Source: Sphingomonas sp. 8AM | GTDB taxonomy: Bacteria; Pseudomonadota; Alphaproteobacteria; Sphingomonadales; Sphingomonadaceae | DNA length: 64,000 nt | Reading direction: 5' to 3' | NCBI RefSeq assembly: GCF_902506455.1 | Contig: NZ_LR733844.1 | Location: forward strand, 559,133-623,132 | In this document: piece after piece, positions 15,824-23,108 of the stretch | How the letters are laid out: the number at the start of each line of letters is the position of its first letter | Position numbering within the stretch: position 1 is the stretch's first letter | Made by a program: the position numbers and the translations under genes | The notes under the pieces: generated by a model | What the model saw: the letters and a program-made list of their open reading frames with translations, nothing else | Database searches by the model: none | Told to the model about the DNA's origin: nothing

Positions 15824-17416
15824 GTGGCGACCCTTCCCGCGGCTGACGCCCCCCGGCCCGCCGCGGGGCGTCTGGATATGATTTCGCGTTGGCCGACCGG
15901 GGCCAAGCTGTTCCTGATCCTCAGCATCGCGCTGCTGCCACTCGCCCTGATCGCGATTTTCGCCACGCTGCGCGTTACGCAGATCGCCGACACGGAGCTT
16001 CGCTCGCACCTGCGCGTCGCCGCATCCGAATCGAGCCGCGCGATCGCGATCGAACTGGTCGGCGACATGACAGCGCTCCGCGTCGCGGTCGACGCACTGA
16101 CCGCCGACCGCGGCGACGCACCCAGTTGCGCCCGCGCGCAGGGCGTCTTCGCGCAGCAATCGGCGGCGGGCACCGGCTTCGTGATCCTCGACCGCCGCGG
16201 TCGCGCGATCTGCGGGGAGCCATTCCCCGGCGCCGCCGCCTTCGCACGCCAGTCCGCGACCGATGCGGTCAGCGCCCGGATTGTCGAGAAGCGCGGCGTG
16301 ATGCTCCGGTTCGCCGGGCGCAGCGACGGGCTGACCGCCGCCGCCTATTTCCCCGCACCCTTCCTTTCACAGATCAGCCAGCCAAGCGGCTTCGCCCCGG
16401 ATTACGGGCTGATGCTGGCGCTCGGCGACGAGCGACTGGAACTCGACCCGCTGGCGCGCGAAAGCGCATTGGAGCGGCGGGAGACGATCCGCAGCGACCT
16501 CGGTATCGCCGGGCTCGCGCTGGAAATGCAGGTGCGCAGCGCGCCGATCGGCTCGCCGCTGCTGATCGCCCTGACCTTCCCGCTGCTGATGTGGGCAGCG
16601 GCGGCTGCGATCAGCTGGTTCGTGGTTGACCGCCTGCTGATCGCACCACTGCGCGCCCTCCGCGGCAGCATCGCCGCCTATGCGCCGGGCGATCAGCCGG
16701 ATCCCGCGATGCTGCGCGCGCTGCCGGCGCAGGAGATCCGCGATCTCGGCGACACGTTCCGCGCGCTCAGCCGTACCGTCGCGATCCACGAGGCCGGACT
16801 GGCCGACGGCCTGATGCGGCAGACCAAGTTGACGCGGGAGGTGCATCACCGCGTCAAGAACAACCTCCAGGTGATCTCCAGCCTCATCAACTTCCACGCG
16901 CGCGGCGCCCGCAGCACCGAGGCGACGCAGGCCTATGCGTCGATCCAGCGCCGCGTCGACGCACTCGCGGTCGTCCACCGCTATCATTTCGCAGAGATGG
17001 AAGAGAACCGCGGCGTTGGGCTGCGCGCGGTGCTGGGGGAGCTGGCGTCGAGCATCCGTGCCACCGCACCCGAAGGTGCGCGCGTCGGGATCGTGCTCGA
17101 CATCGATACCTTCTACGTCACGCAGGACGTTGCTGTGGCGGTGGCCTTTCTCGTCACCGAGCTGGTCGAGCTGGCGATGACCTGCCTTGGTGAGACGCAA
17201 GTGCGGATCACGCTCAAGCCGCTCGACGATCCGCAGCGCGCGCTACTGCGGCTGTCGTCACGCGCGCTGGTCGACAGCGATCCGCTGCGCGAGGGGCTCA
17301 AACACCGCTATGGCCGTGTAATTGAGGGACTGACGCGGCAGCTGCGCTCGACCTTGCAGCATGATCCGCTGACCGGCGCCTATGAGATTGCGATTGCCGT
17401 CACCGGCCGCGAATGA
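15824..17416 (+). CDS. phyP: PhyP-like HisKA_2 sensor histidine kinase with degenerate ATPase domain
   Basis: Membrane sensor of the GSR locus, expected to act on PhyR. Of 530 residues: first membrane helix about 27-49 (AKLFLILSIALLPLALIAIF), a periplasmic domain about 50-240, second helix about 244-265 (LTFPLLMWAAAAAISWFVV), a HAMP-like linker, and the HisKA_2 box TREVHHRVKNNLQVISSL with His341. The ATP-binding half is strongly eroded: the N-box reads ELVELAMTCLG where kinases have ELVTNALKHA, and no GxGxP-type lid is present. That fits PhyP of Sphingomonas, described as a negative regulator proposed to dephosphorylate PhyR. Start GTG 15824 is used; ATG 15878 is an alternative. Confidence 0.8.
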   Translation: MATLPAADAPRPAAGRLDMISRWPTGAKLFLILSIALLPLALIAIFATLRVTQIADTELRSHLRVAASESSRAIAIELVGDMTALRVAVDALTADRGDAPSCARAQGVFAQQSAAGTGFVILDRRGRAICGEPFPGAAAFARQSATDAVSARIVEKRGVMLRFAGRSDGLTAAAYFPAPFLSQISQPSGFAPDYGLMLALGDERLELDPLARESALERRETIRSDLGIAGLALEMQVRSAPIGSPLLIALTFPLLMWAAAAAISWFVVDRLLIAPLRALRGSIAAYAPGDQPDPAMLRALPAQEIRDLGDTFRALSRTVAIHEAGLADGLMRQTKLTREVHHRVKNNLQVISSLINFHARGARSTEATQAYASIQRRVDALAVVHRYHFAEMEENRGVGLRAVLGELASSIRATAPEGARVGIVLDIDTFYVTQDVAVAVAFLVTELVELAMTCLGETQVRITLKPLDDPQRALLRLSSRALVDSDPLREGLKHRYGRVIEGLTRQLRSTLQHDPLTGAYEIAIAVTGRE

Positions 17417-17452
17417 CGTTGTAAATTTTTTCTGAGATATTCGAGCCGATGC

Positions 17453-17477
17453 GGAACCCCGCTCCCGCATTGTCGTT
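17453..17477 (+). promoter_or_regulatory. Perfect sigma-EcfG promoter for a predicted small RNA
   Basis: GGAAC at 17453-17457, 16-base spacer, CGTT at 17474-17477: an exact match to the GSR promoter consensus. It begins 37 bp after the phyP stop and no protein-coding start follows closely. Transcription would begin near 17484 and run directly into the two-hairpin structure below. Confidence 0.75.
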
Positions 17478-17483
17478 CTCACC

Positions 17484-17585
17484 TTCGGACAGCGGCTATA
17501 CGCCCCCCCGCTTACGCTGTCCAAGACATGGGCCCGAAAGCATCCACCCTCCCCCCCGGTGATGCTTTCGGGCCTTATTCGTTTC
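17484..17585 (+). ncRNA. Predicted GSR small RNA with two C-rich hairpin loops
   Basis: About 100 nt. Hairpin 1 pairs GGACAGCG (17487-17494) with CGCTGTCC (17515-17522), a perfect 8-bp stem; its 20-nt loop contains seven consecutive C (17503-17509). Hairpin 2 pairs 17531-17548 with 17558-17574 (17 bp with one bulged C) around the 9-nt loop CTCCCCCCC and is followed by the T-rich tail TTATTCGTTTCT, making it a plausible terminator. C-rich loops can pair with Shine-Dalgarno sequences. A sigma-dependent small RNA with a C-rich recognition loop, GsrN, is known in Caulobacter; this looks like a functional counterpart, but I cannot show homology. The transcript start and end are inferred. Confidence 0.65.
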
Positions 17586-17609
17586 TCCCCAGCGGCTTGT
17601 GACTGACGC

Positions 17610-17634
17610 GGAACGAAGCGCGACGGTCGGCATT
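17610..17634 (+). promoter_or_regulatory. Candidate sigma-EcfG promoter for the entericidin-like gene
   Basis: GGAAC at 17610-17614, 16-base spacer, CATT at 17631-17634, one base off consensus. The -10 element is 29 bp before the ATG at 17664, an ideal distance for a promoter with a short leader. Confidence 0.4.
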
Positions 17635-17663
17635 GTGCGATGTGTATCTAGGGAGACCGTTCA

Positions 17664-17798
17664 ATGCGTAAGGTTCTGACAGCGGCAGTGCTCGCGGGCG
17701 CGGTACTGGTCTCGGCATGCAACACCGTCAGCGGCGTCGGCAAGGACGTGTCGTCGGCGGGCGATGCGGTCGCCGGGGCTGCCGACAAGAACAAATAA
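17664..17798 (+). CDS. Entericidin-like small lipoprotein
   Basis: A 44-residue product: signal peptide MRKVLTAAVLAGAVLVSAC with lipobox VSAC, then NTVSGVGKDVSSAGDAVAGA, the amphipathic entericidin A/B core. Entericidins are membrane-anchored lipopeptides, the B form being a stationary-phase bacteriolytic toxin in enterics; in alphaproteobacteria the role is mostly unknown. GGGAGA lies eight bases before the ATG. The gene stands right after the GSR locus and has a near-consensus EcfG promoter, so stress induction is likely. A terminator follows at 17823. Confidence 0.85.
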   Translation: MRKVLTAAVLAGAVLVSACNTVSGVGKDVSSAGDAVAGAADKNK

Positions 17799-17822
17799 GC
17801 TTCGTCACGACGACGTCGAAAC

Positions 17823-17854
17823 GGGCGGCTCGTCGATGACGGGCTGCCCTTTTT
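17823..17854 (+). terminator. Terminator after the entericidin-like gene
   Basis: GGGCGGCTCGTC pairs with GACGGGCTGCCC across a GAT loop (12 bp, two G-T wobbles) and is followed directly by TTTTTC. Confidence 0.85.
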
Positions 17855-17895
17855 CGTACCCGCGCCGCTCTCACGACCGCCGGCCGTTCCCCCGC

Positions 17896-17973
17896 CGTCC
17901 GGACGTGATCCGGAGTCCCGCTGCCGCCCGAGCGCCGTCAGCAGCGCTCCCCCTGACCAGGTTCGGGATAACG
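17896..17973. repeat. Degenerate palindromic repeat, family A
   Basis: Bases 17896-17920 (CCGTCCGGACGTGATCCGGA…) and 17955-17973 (…CAGGTTCGGGATAACG) keep the outline of the family A repeat with several substitutions. It lies between the converging entericidin and tatC genes. Confidence 0.5.
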
Positions 17974-18029
17974 GGGGAGTTCAGGCTGGCGCGTTCGTCA
18001 TCACGGTCGCATGACCGCGAAACGCACGG

Positions 18030-18809
18030 TCACTCAGCGGCGGCGGTGGCGACTTCCTCGCGTGCGCGTTTGCGTTCGGTGAACCAGATGCCGATGATCG
18101 CAGCCTCGTAGAGGATCACCAGCGGTATCGCGAGCAACAGCTGCGACCCGACGTCGGGCGGGGTGAGCACCGCAGCGATCGCGAACGCGCCGACGATCGC
18201 GTAGCGGCGCGCACCGATCAGTTGCTTGCGCGTGACGATCCCGCCGCGCTCCAGCAGCATCAGCAGCACCGGCAACAGGAACGCGGCGCCGAACCCGAAC
18301 AGGAATTGCATGACGAAGCTGAGGTAATTGCCGATCGCCGGCAGCGCCTGCTGCTGCACGCCGCCGATCATTCCCGAATAACCGAGCAGGAAATGCAGCG
18401 CCATCGGGATCGCGATATAATAAGCCATCGCCGCGCCCATGAGGAACAGCACCGGCGTGGCGAGCAGGAATGGCAGCAACGCGCGCCGCTCTTTCCGATA
18501 CAGCCCCGGTGCGACGAACTGCCATAATTGATTGGCGATCACCGGAAAGGCGATCATCATCGCCGAGAAGAACGCGACCTTCACCTGGACGAAGAACGCC
18601 TCGAAGATCTGCGTGTAGATCACCGTCTTCTGACCGGCGTGCAGCAGCGGCTGGACGAGGAAAGCAAAAATGTTTTCCGCGAAATACCAGCAGACGAAGA
18701 AGGCCAGCAACACCGCCACGATGCAGTAAAGCAGCCGCCGGCGCAGCTCGAGCAAATGATCGAGCAACGGCGCGCGCGAGTCTTCCAGTTCGTCGACGAT
18801 CTCGGTCAC
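18030..18809 (-). CDS. tatC: Sec-independent translocase subunit TatC
   Basis: Six-helix inner-membrane receptor of the twin-arginine export system. The 259-residue product has the N-terminal LLDHLLELRRRLL, the helix pair around FFVCWYFAENIF, QIFEAFFVQVKVAFF and LWQFVAPGLYRKERR, all family landmarks. A GTG start overlaps the tatB stop by 4 bp (GTGA), so translation is coupled. It closes the scpA-scpB-tatA-tatB-tatC string. The Rieske protein in this window (RRRDFI near its N-terminus) is a likely Tat substrate. Confidence 0.97.
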   Translation of the reverse strand: MTEIVDELEDSRAPLLDHLLELRRRLLYCIVAVLLAFFVCWYFAENIFAFLVQPLLHAGQKTVIYTQIFEAFFVQVKVAFFSAMMIAFPVIANQLWQFVAPGLYRKERRALLPFLLATPVLFLMGAAMAYYIAIPMALHFLLGYSGMIGGVQQQALPAIGNYLSFVMQFLFGFGAAFLLPVLLMLLERGGIVTRKQLIGARRYAIVGAFAIAAVLTPPDVGSQLLLAIPLVILYEAAIIGIWFTERKRAREEVATAAAE

Positions 18810-19279
18810 GATGCAGCCTTGTCCTGAACCACGCGCCCGTCGGCGGCATGATGATCGTCGTTGCGCGGCGCGGTGACGTCATGGGGAGCAACCGGCGCCG
18901 CGGTGTCGGGCACGACATGCGGCTTCTCGACCATCACCGGCTGTTGCACGGGGTCGTCTAGCGGCGTGACGGGATCCGCCGATACCGGGTCAGCGACAGA
19001 GGCGTGATCGGGCAGCGCCGGGGTCGCGGGTGGCGGCGGCGCGAAGGGATGCTCGCGCATGATCCGCTCGTTCTCCGCCTTCCACTTCTTTTCCATTTCC
19101 TCCAGCTCGGCCTCGCGCACCATCTCGTCGAAGCCGTTGCGGAACTGGCGACCGACCGCGCGCGCGCGGCCGACCCAATAGCCGAGCACCCGCATCGCCT
19201 TCGGCAGGTCCTTGGGGCCGATCACCACCAGCGCGACAAACGCGACCAGCAGGAATTCGGAGGGAGCGATGTCGAACAT
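18806..19279 (-). CDS. tatB: Sec-independent translocase subunit TatB
   Basis: Partner of TatC in recognising twin-arginine signal peptides. The 157-residue product has one N-terminal membrane helix (MFDIAPSEFLLVAFVALVVI), the hinge GPKDLPKAMRVLG, an amphipathic helix through about residue 70, and a long acidic, proline-rich disordered tail, which accounts for the large size. Lies 29 bp after tatA and overlaps tatC. Confidence 0.95.
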   Translation of the reverse strand: MFDIAPSEFLLVAFVALVVIGPKDLPKAMRVLGYWVGRARAVGRQFRNGFDEMVREAELEEMEKKWKAENERIMREHPFAPPPPATPALPDHASVADPVSADPVTPLDDPVQQPVMVEKPHVVPDTAAPVAPHDVTAPRNDDHHAADGRVVQDKAAS

Positions 19280-19308
19280 TCAGCGCGCGCCGGATCGGGT
19301 GCAGGGGC

Positions 19309-19548
19309 TCAGCGCCGTTCCTCGCGCACCGGCTCGGCATCGCGGTCGAACGCCGGCTCGGCGTGGCTCTTGGCCTCGATCCGCGGCTTCGGACGCGCAT
19401 CGTCCTCGTCCTCTTCGGCCATGCCCTTCTTGAAGTTCTTCACACCCTTGGCGACGTCGCCCATCAGGTTCGAAAAACGCCCGCCGCCCAGCAGCAGGAT
19501 CGCGACCACCGCGAGGATGAGGATATGCGGAAGGCTGAAACTGCCCAT
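19309..19548 (-). CDS. tatA: Sec-independent translocase subunit TatA
   Basis: Pore-forming component of the Tat system. The 79-residue product has the short membrane helix [19 protein letters not shown], the FG-type hinge replaced by [20 protein letters not shown], and a charged tail. ATG 19548 is chosen because it places the helix at the N-terminus; the frame upstream overlaps scpB and is not protein-like. Positioned 28 bp after scpB. Confidence 0.95.
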   Translation of the reverse strand: MGSFSLPHILILAVVAILLLGGGRFSNLMGDVAKGVKNFKKGMAEEDEDDARPKPRIEAKSHAEPAFDRDAEPVREERR

Positions 19549-19576
19549 GACGAAATCTCCTAAGGTGCAACGGTAT

Positions 19577-20146
19577 CTAGTCTTCCTCGGCGGCGTTTTC
19601 CACCGCGAGTTGATCGAAGGCGAGATCGACCGGGTCGAGCAGCCCGGCGGCACGCAGATCGTCGACGCCGGGAAGGTCGCGACGGCTCCTGAGCCCGAAA
19701 TGTGACAGAAATGCAGGGGTTGTCGCGAACATCAGCGGTCGCCCCGGCACCTCGCGCCGCCCCGCCGGGCGAATCCACCCTGCCTCCATCAGCACGTCGA
19801 GTGTCCCACGCGCGGTCTGCACGCCGCGGATCGCCTCGATCTCGGCGCGCGTGACCGGCTCATGATAGGCGATGATCGCCAGCGTCTCGATGCCGGCGCG
19901 GCTGAGTCGCCGAACCTCGTCGCGGCCGCGCCGCAGCAAATGCGCGAGATCGGCGGCCGTCTGAAAATGCCAGCGTCCGCCGCGTTCGACCAGCTCGAAC
20001 CCCCGCCCACGATAATGGACCGTCAGCCGGTCAAGTGCGCCGGCGACATCGCCGTCGCCGGCATGGGCGCGGATCGCGTCGCGGGTCAGCGGCTCGGTCG
20101 CGGCAAACAGCACCGCCTCGACCGCGCGGTCGAAATCGTCGCTCAC
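19577..20146 (-). CDS. scpB: Segregation and condensation protein B
   Basis: Winged-helix subunit of the SMC-ScpAB condensin complex that organises the chromosome. The 189-residue product begins [20 protein letters not shown] and carries [20 protein letters not shown] and [18 protein letters not shown], signature stretches of ScpB. The GTG at 20146 overlaps the scpA stop by 4 bp. The open frame continues upstream for 250 codons inside scpA, which is only a shadow. C-terminal acidic tail is family-typical. Confidence 0.94.
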   Translation of the reverse strand: MSDDFDRAVEAVLFAATEPLTRDAIRAHAGDGDVAGALDRLTVHYRGRGFELVERGGRWHFQTAADLAHLLRRGRDEVRRLSRAGIETLAIIAYHEPVTRAEIEAIRGVQTARGTLDVLMEAGWIRPAGRREVPGRPLMFATTPAFLSHFGLRSRRDLPGVDDLRAAGLLDPVDLAFDQLAVENAAEED

Positions 20147-20880
20147 GAGGCCGCCCGACGCAGGTAAAGCGGTGCGAACGGCGCTTCCTGCTGCAACTCG
20201 GCGCGCCCCTGCCGCGCTAATTCGAGCACCGCAAGGAAACTGGACGCCAAACTCGAGCGACGCAGCCGCGGGTTCGGTGTCTCGGGAAGGAACCGCTCGA
20301 TCTCGCGCCAGTCGATCGCGGCACCCAGCAACCCTGCGATGCGTGCCAACGCCGCCTCCAGCGTCACCACCTCGCGATCCCGGACCACATGCAGCGCCGG
20401 CCTCGTCCGCGCCTTCACTTGCCCGTAAGCCGCGAGCAGATCGTAATATTCCACTTCCCAGAACGACTTGCGGACGACGTGCAAGCCCTCCGGCGTCCCA
20501 CGCCGGAAAACGTCCCGGCCCAGCCGGTCCCGTGCCATCAGCCGCCCCCCCGCCTCCCGCATCGCGTCGAGCCGTTCCAGCCGCAATTGCAATCGGATAG
20601 CGAGATCCTCGACATCCGGTTCCACCTCGGGGTCGCGCGGCAGCAGCAGCGCTGATTTGAGGTACGCAAGCCACGCCGCCATCACGAGATAATCGGCGGC
20701 GAGTTCCAGTTGAAGCACCCGCGCTCGCTCGACATAGCCGAGATATTGCTCGACCAGTTGCAGGATCGATATATCGCGCAGATCCACCTTCTGGGCGCGG
20801 GCCAGCGACAGCAATAGGTCGAGCGGCCCTTCGAACCCGTCGAGATCGAGCGTCAGCTGTTCGGGCGCCGCATCGGTCAT
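20143..20880 (-). CDS. scpA: Segregation and condensation protein A
   Basis: Kleisin subunit that bridges the SMC heads. The 245-residue product has the diagnostic N-terminus DGFEGPLDLLLSLARAQKVD and ISILQLVEQYL, LAADYLVMAAWLAYLKSALLLP (about residues 61-82) and the C-terminal SFLAVLELARQGRAELQQE. It is the first gene of the scpA-scpB-tatABC run in this window; the nagZ-type gene often found upstream in sphingomonads is absent here, a Tyr-rich lipoprotein gene taking that place. Confidence 0.95.
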   Translation of the reverse strand: MTDAAPEQLTLDLDGFEGPLDLLLSLARAQKVDLRDISILQLVEQYLGYVERARVLQLELAADYLVMAAWLAYLKSALLLPRDPEVEPDVEDLAIRLQLRLERLDAMREAGGRLMARDRLGRDVFRRGTPEGLHVVRKSFWEVEYYDLLAAYGQVKARTRPALHVVRDREVVTLEAALARIAGLLGAAIDWREIERFLPETPNPRLRRSSLASSFLAVLELARQGRAELQQEAPFAPLYLRRAAS

Positions 20881-20951
20881 GCTGCCCGCAGATCAATTAC
20901 ATAGGCCACGCGCGGAGACTGGCATAACCCGCCGCTCGCGGCCAGAGGGGT

Positions 20952-21500
20952 TCAGCGCCGGCCGCGCGGCCGGAACGCGCCGTCCGGGCGAGGCGTACGG
21001 ACACCGTCCGCGCGGTTCTGCCGACGCAAGTCACGGTAATCGCGGCGAACATCGCTGCGATAGTCGTGCCGCGCCGCACGGCGCTCTTGCCGTAACTGGT
21101 CGCGGGTCAGGCGACCATCGCGATATTGCTGCCGGTCCGCCCGGACGTCGCCCCGGTAATCGCGGCGCTCCCGGCGCACGTCACGACCGAAATCGCGCCA
21201 GTTGGAGCGCACGTCGCGGTCACCGTAGCCGGCGCGGCGCTGCGCCCAATAGCGTTGCTGACGGTCGTTCCACGGATAGGCGCGGCGGTAGCGATCGTAT
21301 ACATAGCCGCCGGTGCCGGGATAATAATAATTGTCGTACCAGCCGTAATAGCCGGAGCCATAGCCGCCGGCATAATAAGCATCGTCGTAATAGCCGGTAC
21401 CAAGCCCGACCCCCGAATAGCCGTATCCGTCGGTACAGGCGGCGGTCGCCAGCGACAGCCCACCCAACAGCCCGATCAGCAGCACCCGTGGCGCAAACAT
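20952..21500 (-). CDS. Tyr/Gly-rich then Arg-rich exported lipoprotein
   Basis: A 182-residue product in three parts: a signal peptide ending ATAAC (Cys22, so probably a lipoprotein, although the lipobox is weak); residues 23-70, packed with Tyr and Gly (GYGYSGVGLGTGYYDDAYY); and residues 75-182, rich in Arg, Asp and Gln (RNWRDFGRD, DYRGDVRADRQQYRDG), probably helical. I know no function; similar Tyr/Gly-rich envelope proteins occur in sphingomonads. A perfect sigma-EcfG promoter lies 55 bp upstream, so the protein is likely part of the general stress response. It lies between scpA and apt on the same strand. Confidence 0.75.
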   Translation of the reverse strand: MFAPRVLLIGLLGGLSLATAACTDGYGYSGVGLGTGYYDDAYYAGGYGSGYYGWYDNYYYPGTGGYVYDRYRRAYPWNDRQQRYWAQRRAGYGDRDVRSNWRDFGRDVRRERRDYRGDVRADRQQYRDGRLTRDQLRQERRAARHDYRSDVRRDYRDLRRQNRADGVRTPRPDGAFRPRGRR

Positions 21501-21554
21501 CGTGGCATCTCCTCACATGGAGCAAGGCAGCAAAACGCGCCGCCAATCACGATC

Positions 21555-21579
21555 AACGAGGGGAAGGTGGCGCGGTTCC
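21555..21579 (-). promoter_or_regulatory. Perfect sigma-EcfG promoter for the Tyr/Arg-rich lipoprotein
   Basis: Read on the minus strand: GGAAC at 21579-21575, 16-base spacer, CGTT at 21558-21555, an exact consensus match. It lies just after the apt stop codon and 55 bp before the lipoprotein ATG, so it serves that gene alone. Confidence 0.7.
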
Positions 21580-21589
21580 GGCGCGCCGC

Positions 21590-22120
21590 TCAGTGACCCG
21601 GGAAAGCGACCAGCGACGTCACCGCGATCTTCTCGGCGCGGAGCAGGTCGGCGCCACCGAGATCAGGCAGGTCGACGACGAACTGCGCCTGCTCGACCAC
21701 CGCGCCGGCCTTGCGCAGCAGCCGCACCGCGGCGCGCGCGGTGCCGCCGGTGGCGATCAGGTCGTCGACCAGCAGCACGCGCGCGCCCGGCGCACAGGCG
21801 TCGGCGTGGATCGCGATCCGGTCGGTGCCATATTCCAGCGCATAATCCTCGGCGATCGTCGCGCCGGGCAGCTTCCCGTCCTTGCGGATCAGCAGCACGC
21901 CCGCCTGCAACGGGATCGCCAACGCCGCGGCAAAGAGGAACCCGCGCGCCTCGACTCCCGCGACGAGATCGACCGGACCCTCGACCGCCGCGCCCATCCG
22001 CGCGACGCAGGTCGCAAGCCCTTGCGGCGAGAGCAAGAGCGTCGTGATGTCGCGGAACTGGATGCCCGGCTTGGGGAAGTCGGGGATGGTGCGGATCAGT
22101 GCCTTGAGATCGTCGTTCAT
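21590..22120 (-). CDS. apt: Adenine phosphoribosyltransferase
   Basis: Salvages adenine to AMP with PRPP in the cytoplasm. The 176-residue product has the PRPP loop VLLVDDLIATGGTARAA (about residues 118-134), RDITTLLLSPQGL near 23 and GFLFAAALAI. Length equals the family norm. It lies downstream of the bc1 operon on the same strand but beyond a terminator, so it probably has its own promoter or depends on readthrough. Confidence 0.96.
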   Translation of the reverse strand: MNDDLKALIRTIPDFPKPGIQFRDITTLLLSPQGLATCVARMGAAVEGPVDLVAGVEARGFLFAAALAIPLQAGVLLIRKDGKLPGATIAEDYALEYGTDRIAIHADACAPGARVLLVDDLIATGGTARAAVRLLRKAGAVVEQAQFVVDLPDLGGADLLRAEKIAVTSLVAFPGH

Positions 22121-22131
22121 GCGTCCCGCCT

Positions 22132-22168
22132 ACACGAAAACGGCGACCGGGGGAGTGCCCGGTCGCCG
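22132..22168 (-). terminator. Terminator of the cytochrome bc1 operon
   Basis: CGGCGACCGGG (22141-22151) pairs perfectly with CCCGGTCGCCG (22158-22168) over a 6-nt loop. On the minus strand the hairpin is followed by TTTTCGTGT, so it stops transcripts coming from petC. Confidence 0.85.
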
Positions 22169-22235
22169 CGTCCGATTGGTCGATGTCACGCCGTAGCGAG
22201 TGCCGATCCTGCTCGCGCAGGGCCGGCCTGCCCGC

Positions 22236-23078
22236 TCAATGCTTTATGTCGCGCCACACGTTCTGGTACGCGCCCCACGTCAGATAGACGAAGATCAGCA
22301 GGAAAATCACTACCGCGATACCCGCTGCGTGGCGCGCCTCGAGGTTGGGCTCGGCGGTCCAGGTCAGGAACGCCGCAACGTCGCGCGCCATCTGGTCCTT
22401 GGTGGCCTTCGTACCGTCCGAATAGGTCACCTGCCCGTCCGAGGTGATCGGCGGCGGCATCGCGATGTTAAGGTTCGCGAAATACGGATTGTAGTGCAGC
22501 CCCTCCGGCGTCTTGGCGTCCGGGAATTCACGCAGCAGCTCGGCCGGCTGGTCGCGATAGCCCGTGATCAGCGCATGGACGTAGTTCGAACCGTCCTCGC
22601 GCGCCTTGGTCATCAGCGACAGATCCGGCGGCAGCGCATTGTTGTTCGCCGCGCGCGCCGCGACCTCGTTGGCGAAGGGCGACGGGAAGTGATCCGACGC
22701 CAGGTTCTTGCGAGTCGCCGCCTCGCCCGTCTCCGGGTTCACGCTCGGCTGCTCGATCACCCACTGCGTGGCGATCGCCTTCACCTCGGCCTCGTTATAG
22801 CCGATCTTCTGCAGGTCGCGGAACGAGACGTACTTCAGCGAGTGACAGGCGGCACAGACTTCCTTGTAGACCTGGAAGCCGCGCTGCAGCTGCGCACGGT
22901 CGAACTTTCCGAACATCCCCGCCGAGGACAGCTTGATGTCCTCGGGATGCTGGTGGAACGCATGTTCGGCGGTGTGCGGTGCCGGGTTCTGGATCGCGTC
23001 CTTCGCGGTGAAGAAGAGCGCCAGCGCCAGCACGAAGACGAATCCCGCGCCGACCAGCAGTGAAATGAGACGAACCAT
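22236..23078 (-). CDS. petC: Cytochrome c1 of the bc1 complex
   Basis: Periplasm-facing, membrane-anchored c-type cytochrome that passes electrons from the Rieske protein to soluble cytochrome c. The 280-residue product has an N-terminal signal/anchor (LISLLVGAGFVFVLALALFF), the haem-binding CAACH (about residue 75), the distal-ligand region MPPPITSDGQV with the axial Met, and a C-terminal membrane helix (GIAVVIFLLIFVYLTWGAYQ). Third gene of petABC, 30 bp after petB. Confidence 0.96.
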   Translation of the reverse strand: MVRLISLLVGAGFVFVLALALFFTAKDAIQNPAPHTAEHAFHQHPEDIKLSSAGMFGKFDRAQLQRGFQVYKEVCAACHSLKYVSFRDLQKIGYNEAEVKAIATQWVIEQPSVNPETGEAATRKNLASDHFPSPFANEVAARAANNNALPPDLSLMTKAREDGSNYVHALITGYRDQPAELLREFPDAKTPEGLHYNPYFANLNIAMPPPITSDGQVTYSDGTKATKDQMARDVAAFLTWTAEPNLEARHAAGIAVVIFLLIFVYLTWGAYQNVWRDIKH

Positions 23079-23108
23079 ATTCTGTCGAATCCCCTCTTCG
23101 TCTCTGTC

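Noticed and set aside
20147..20896. Extension of the scpB frame upstream to 20896
   Set aside because: This part runs out of frame through scpA; ScpB homology begins exactly at GTG 20146, which overlaps the scpA stop.
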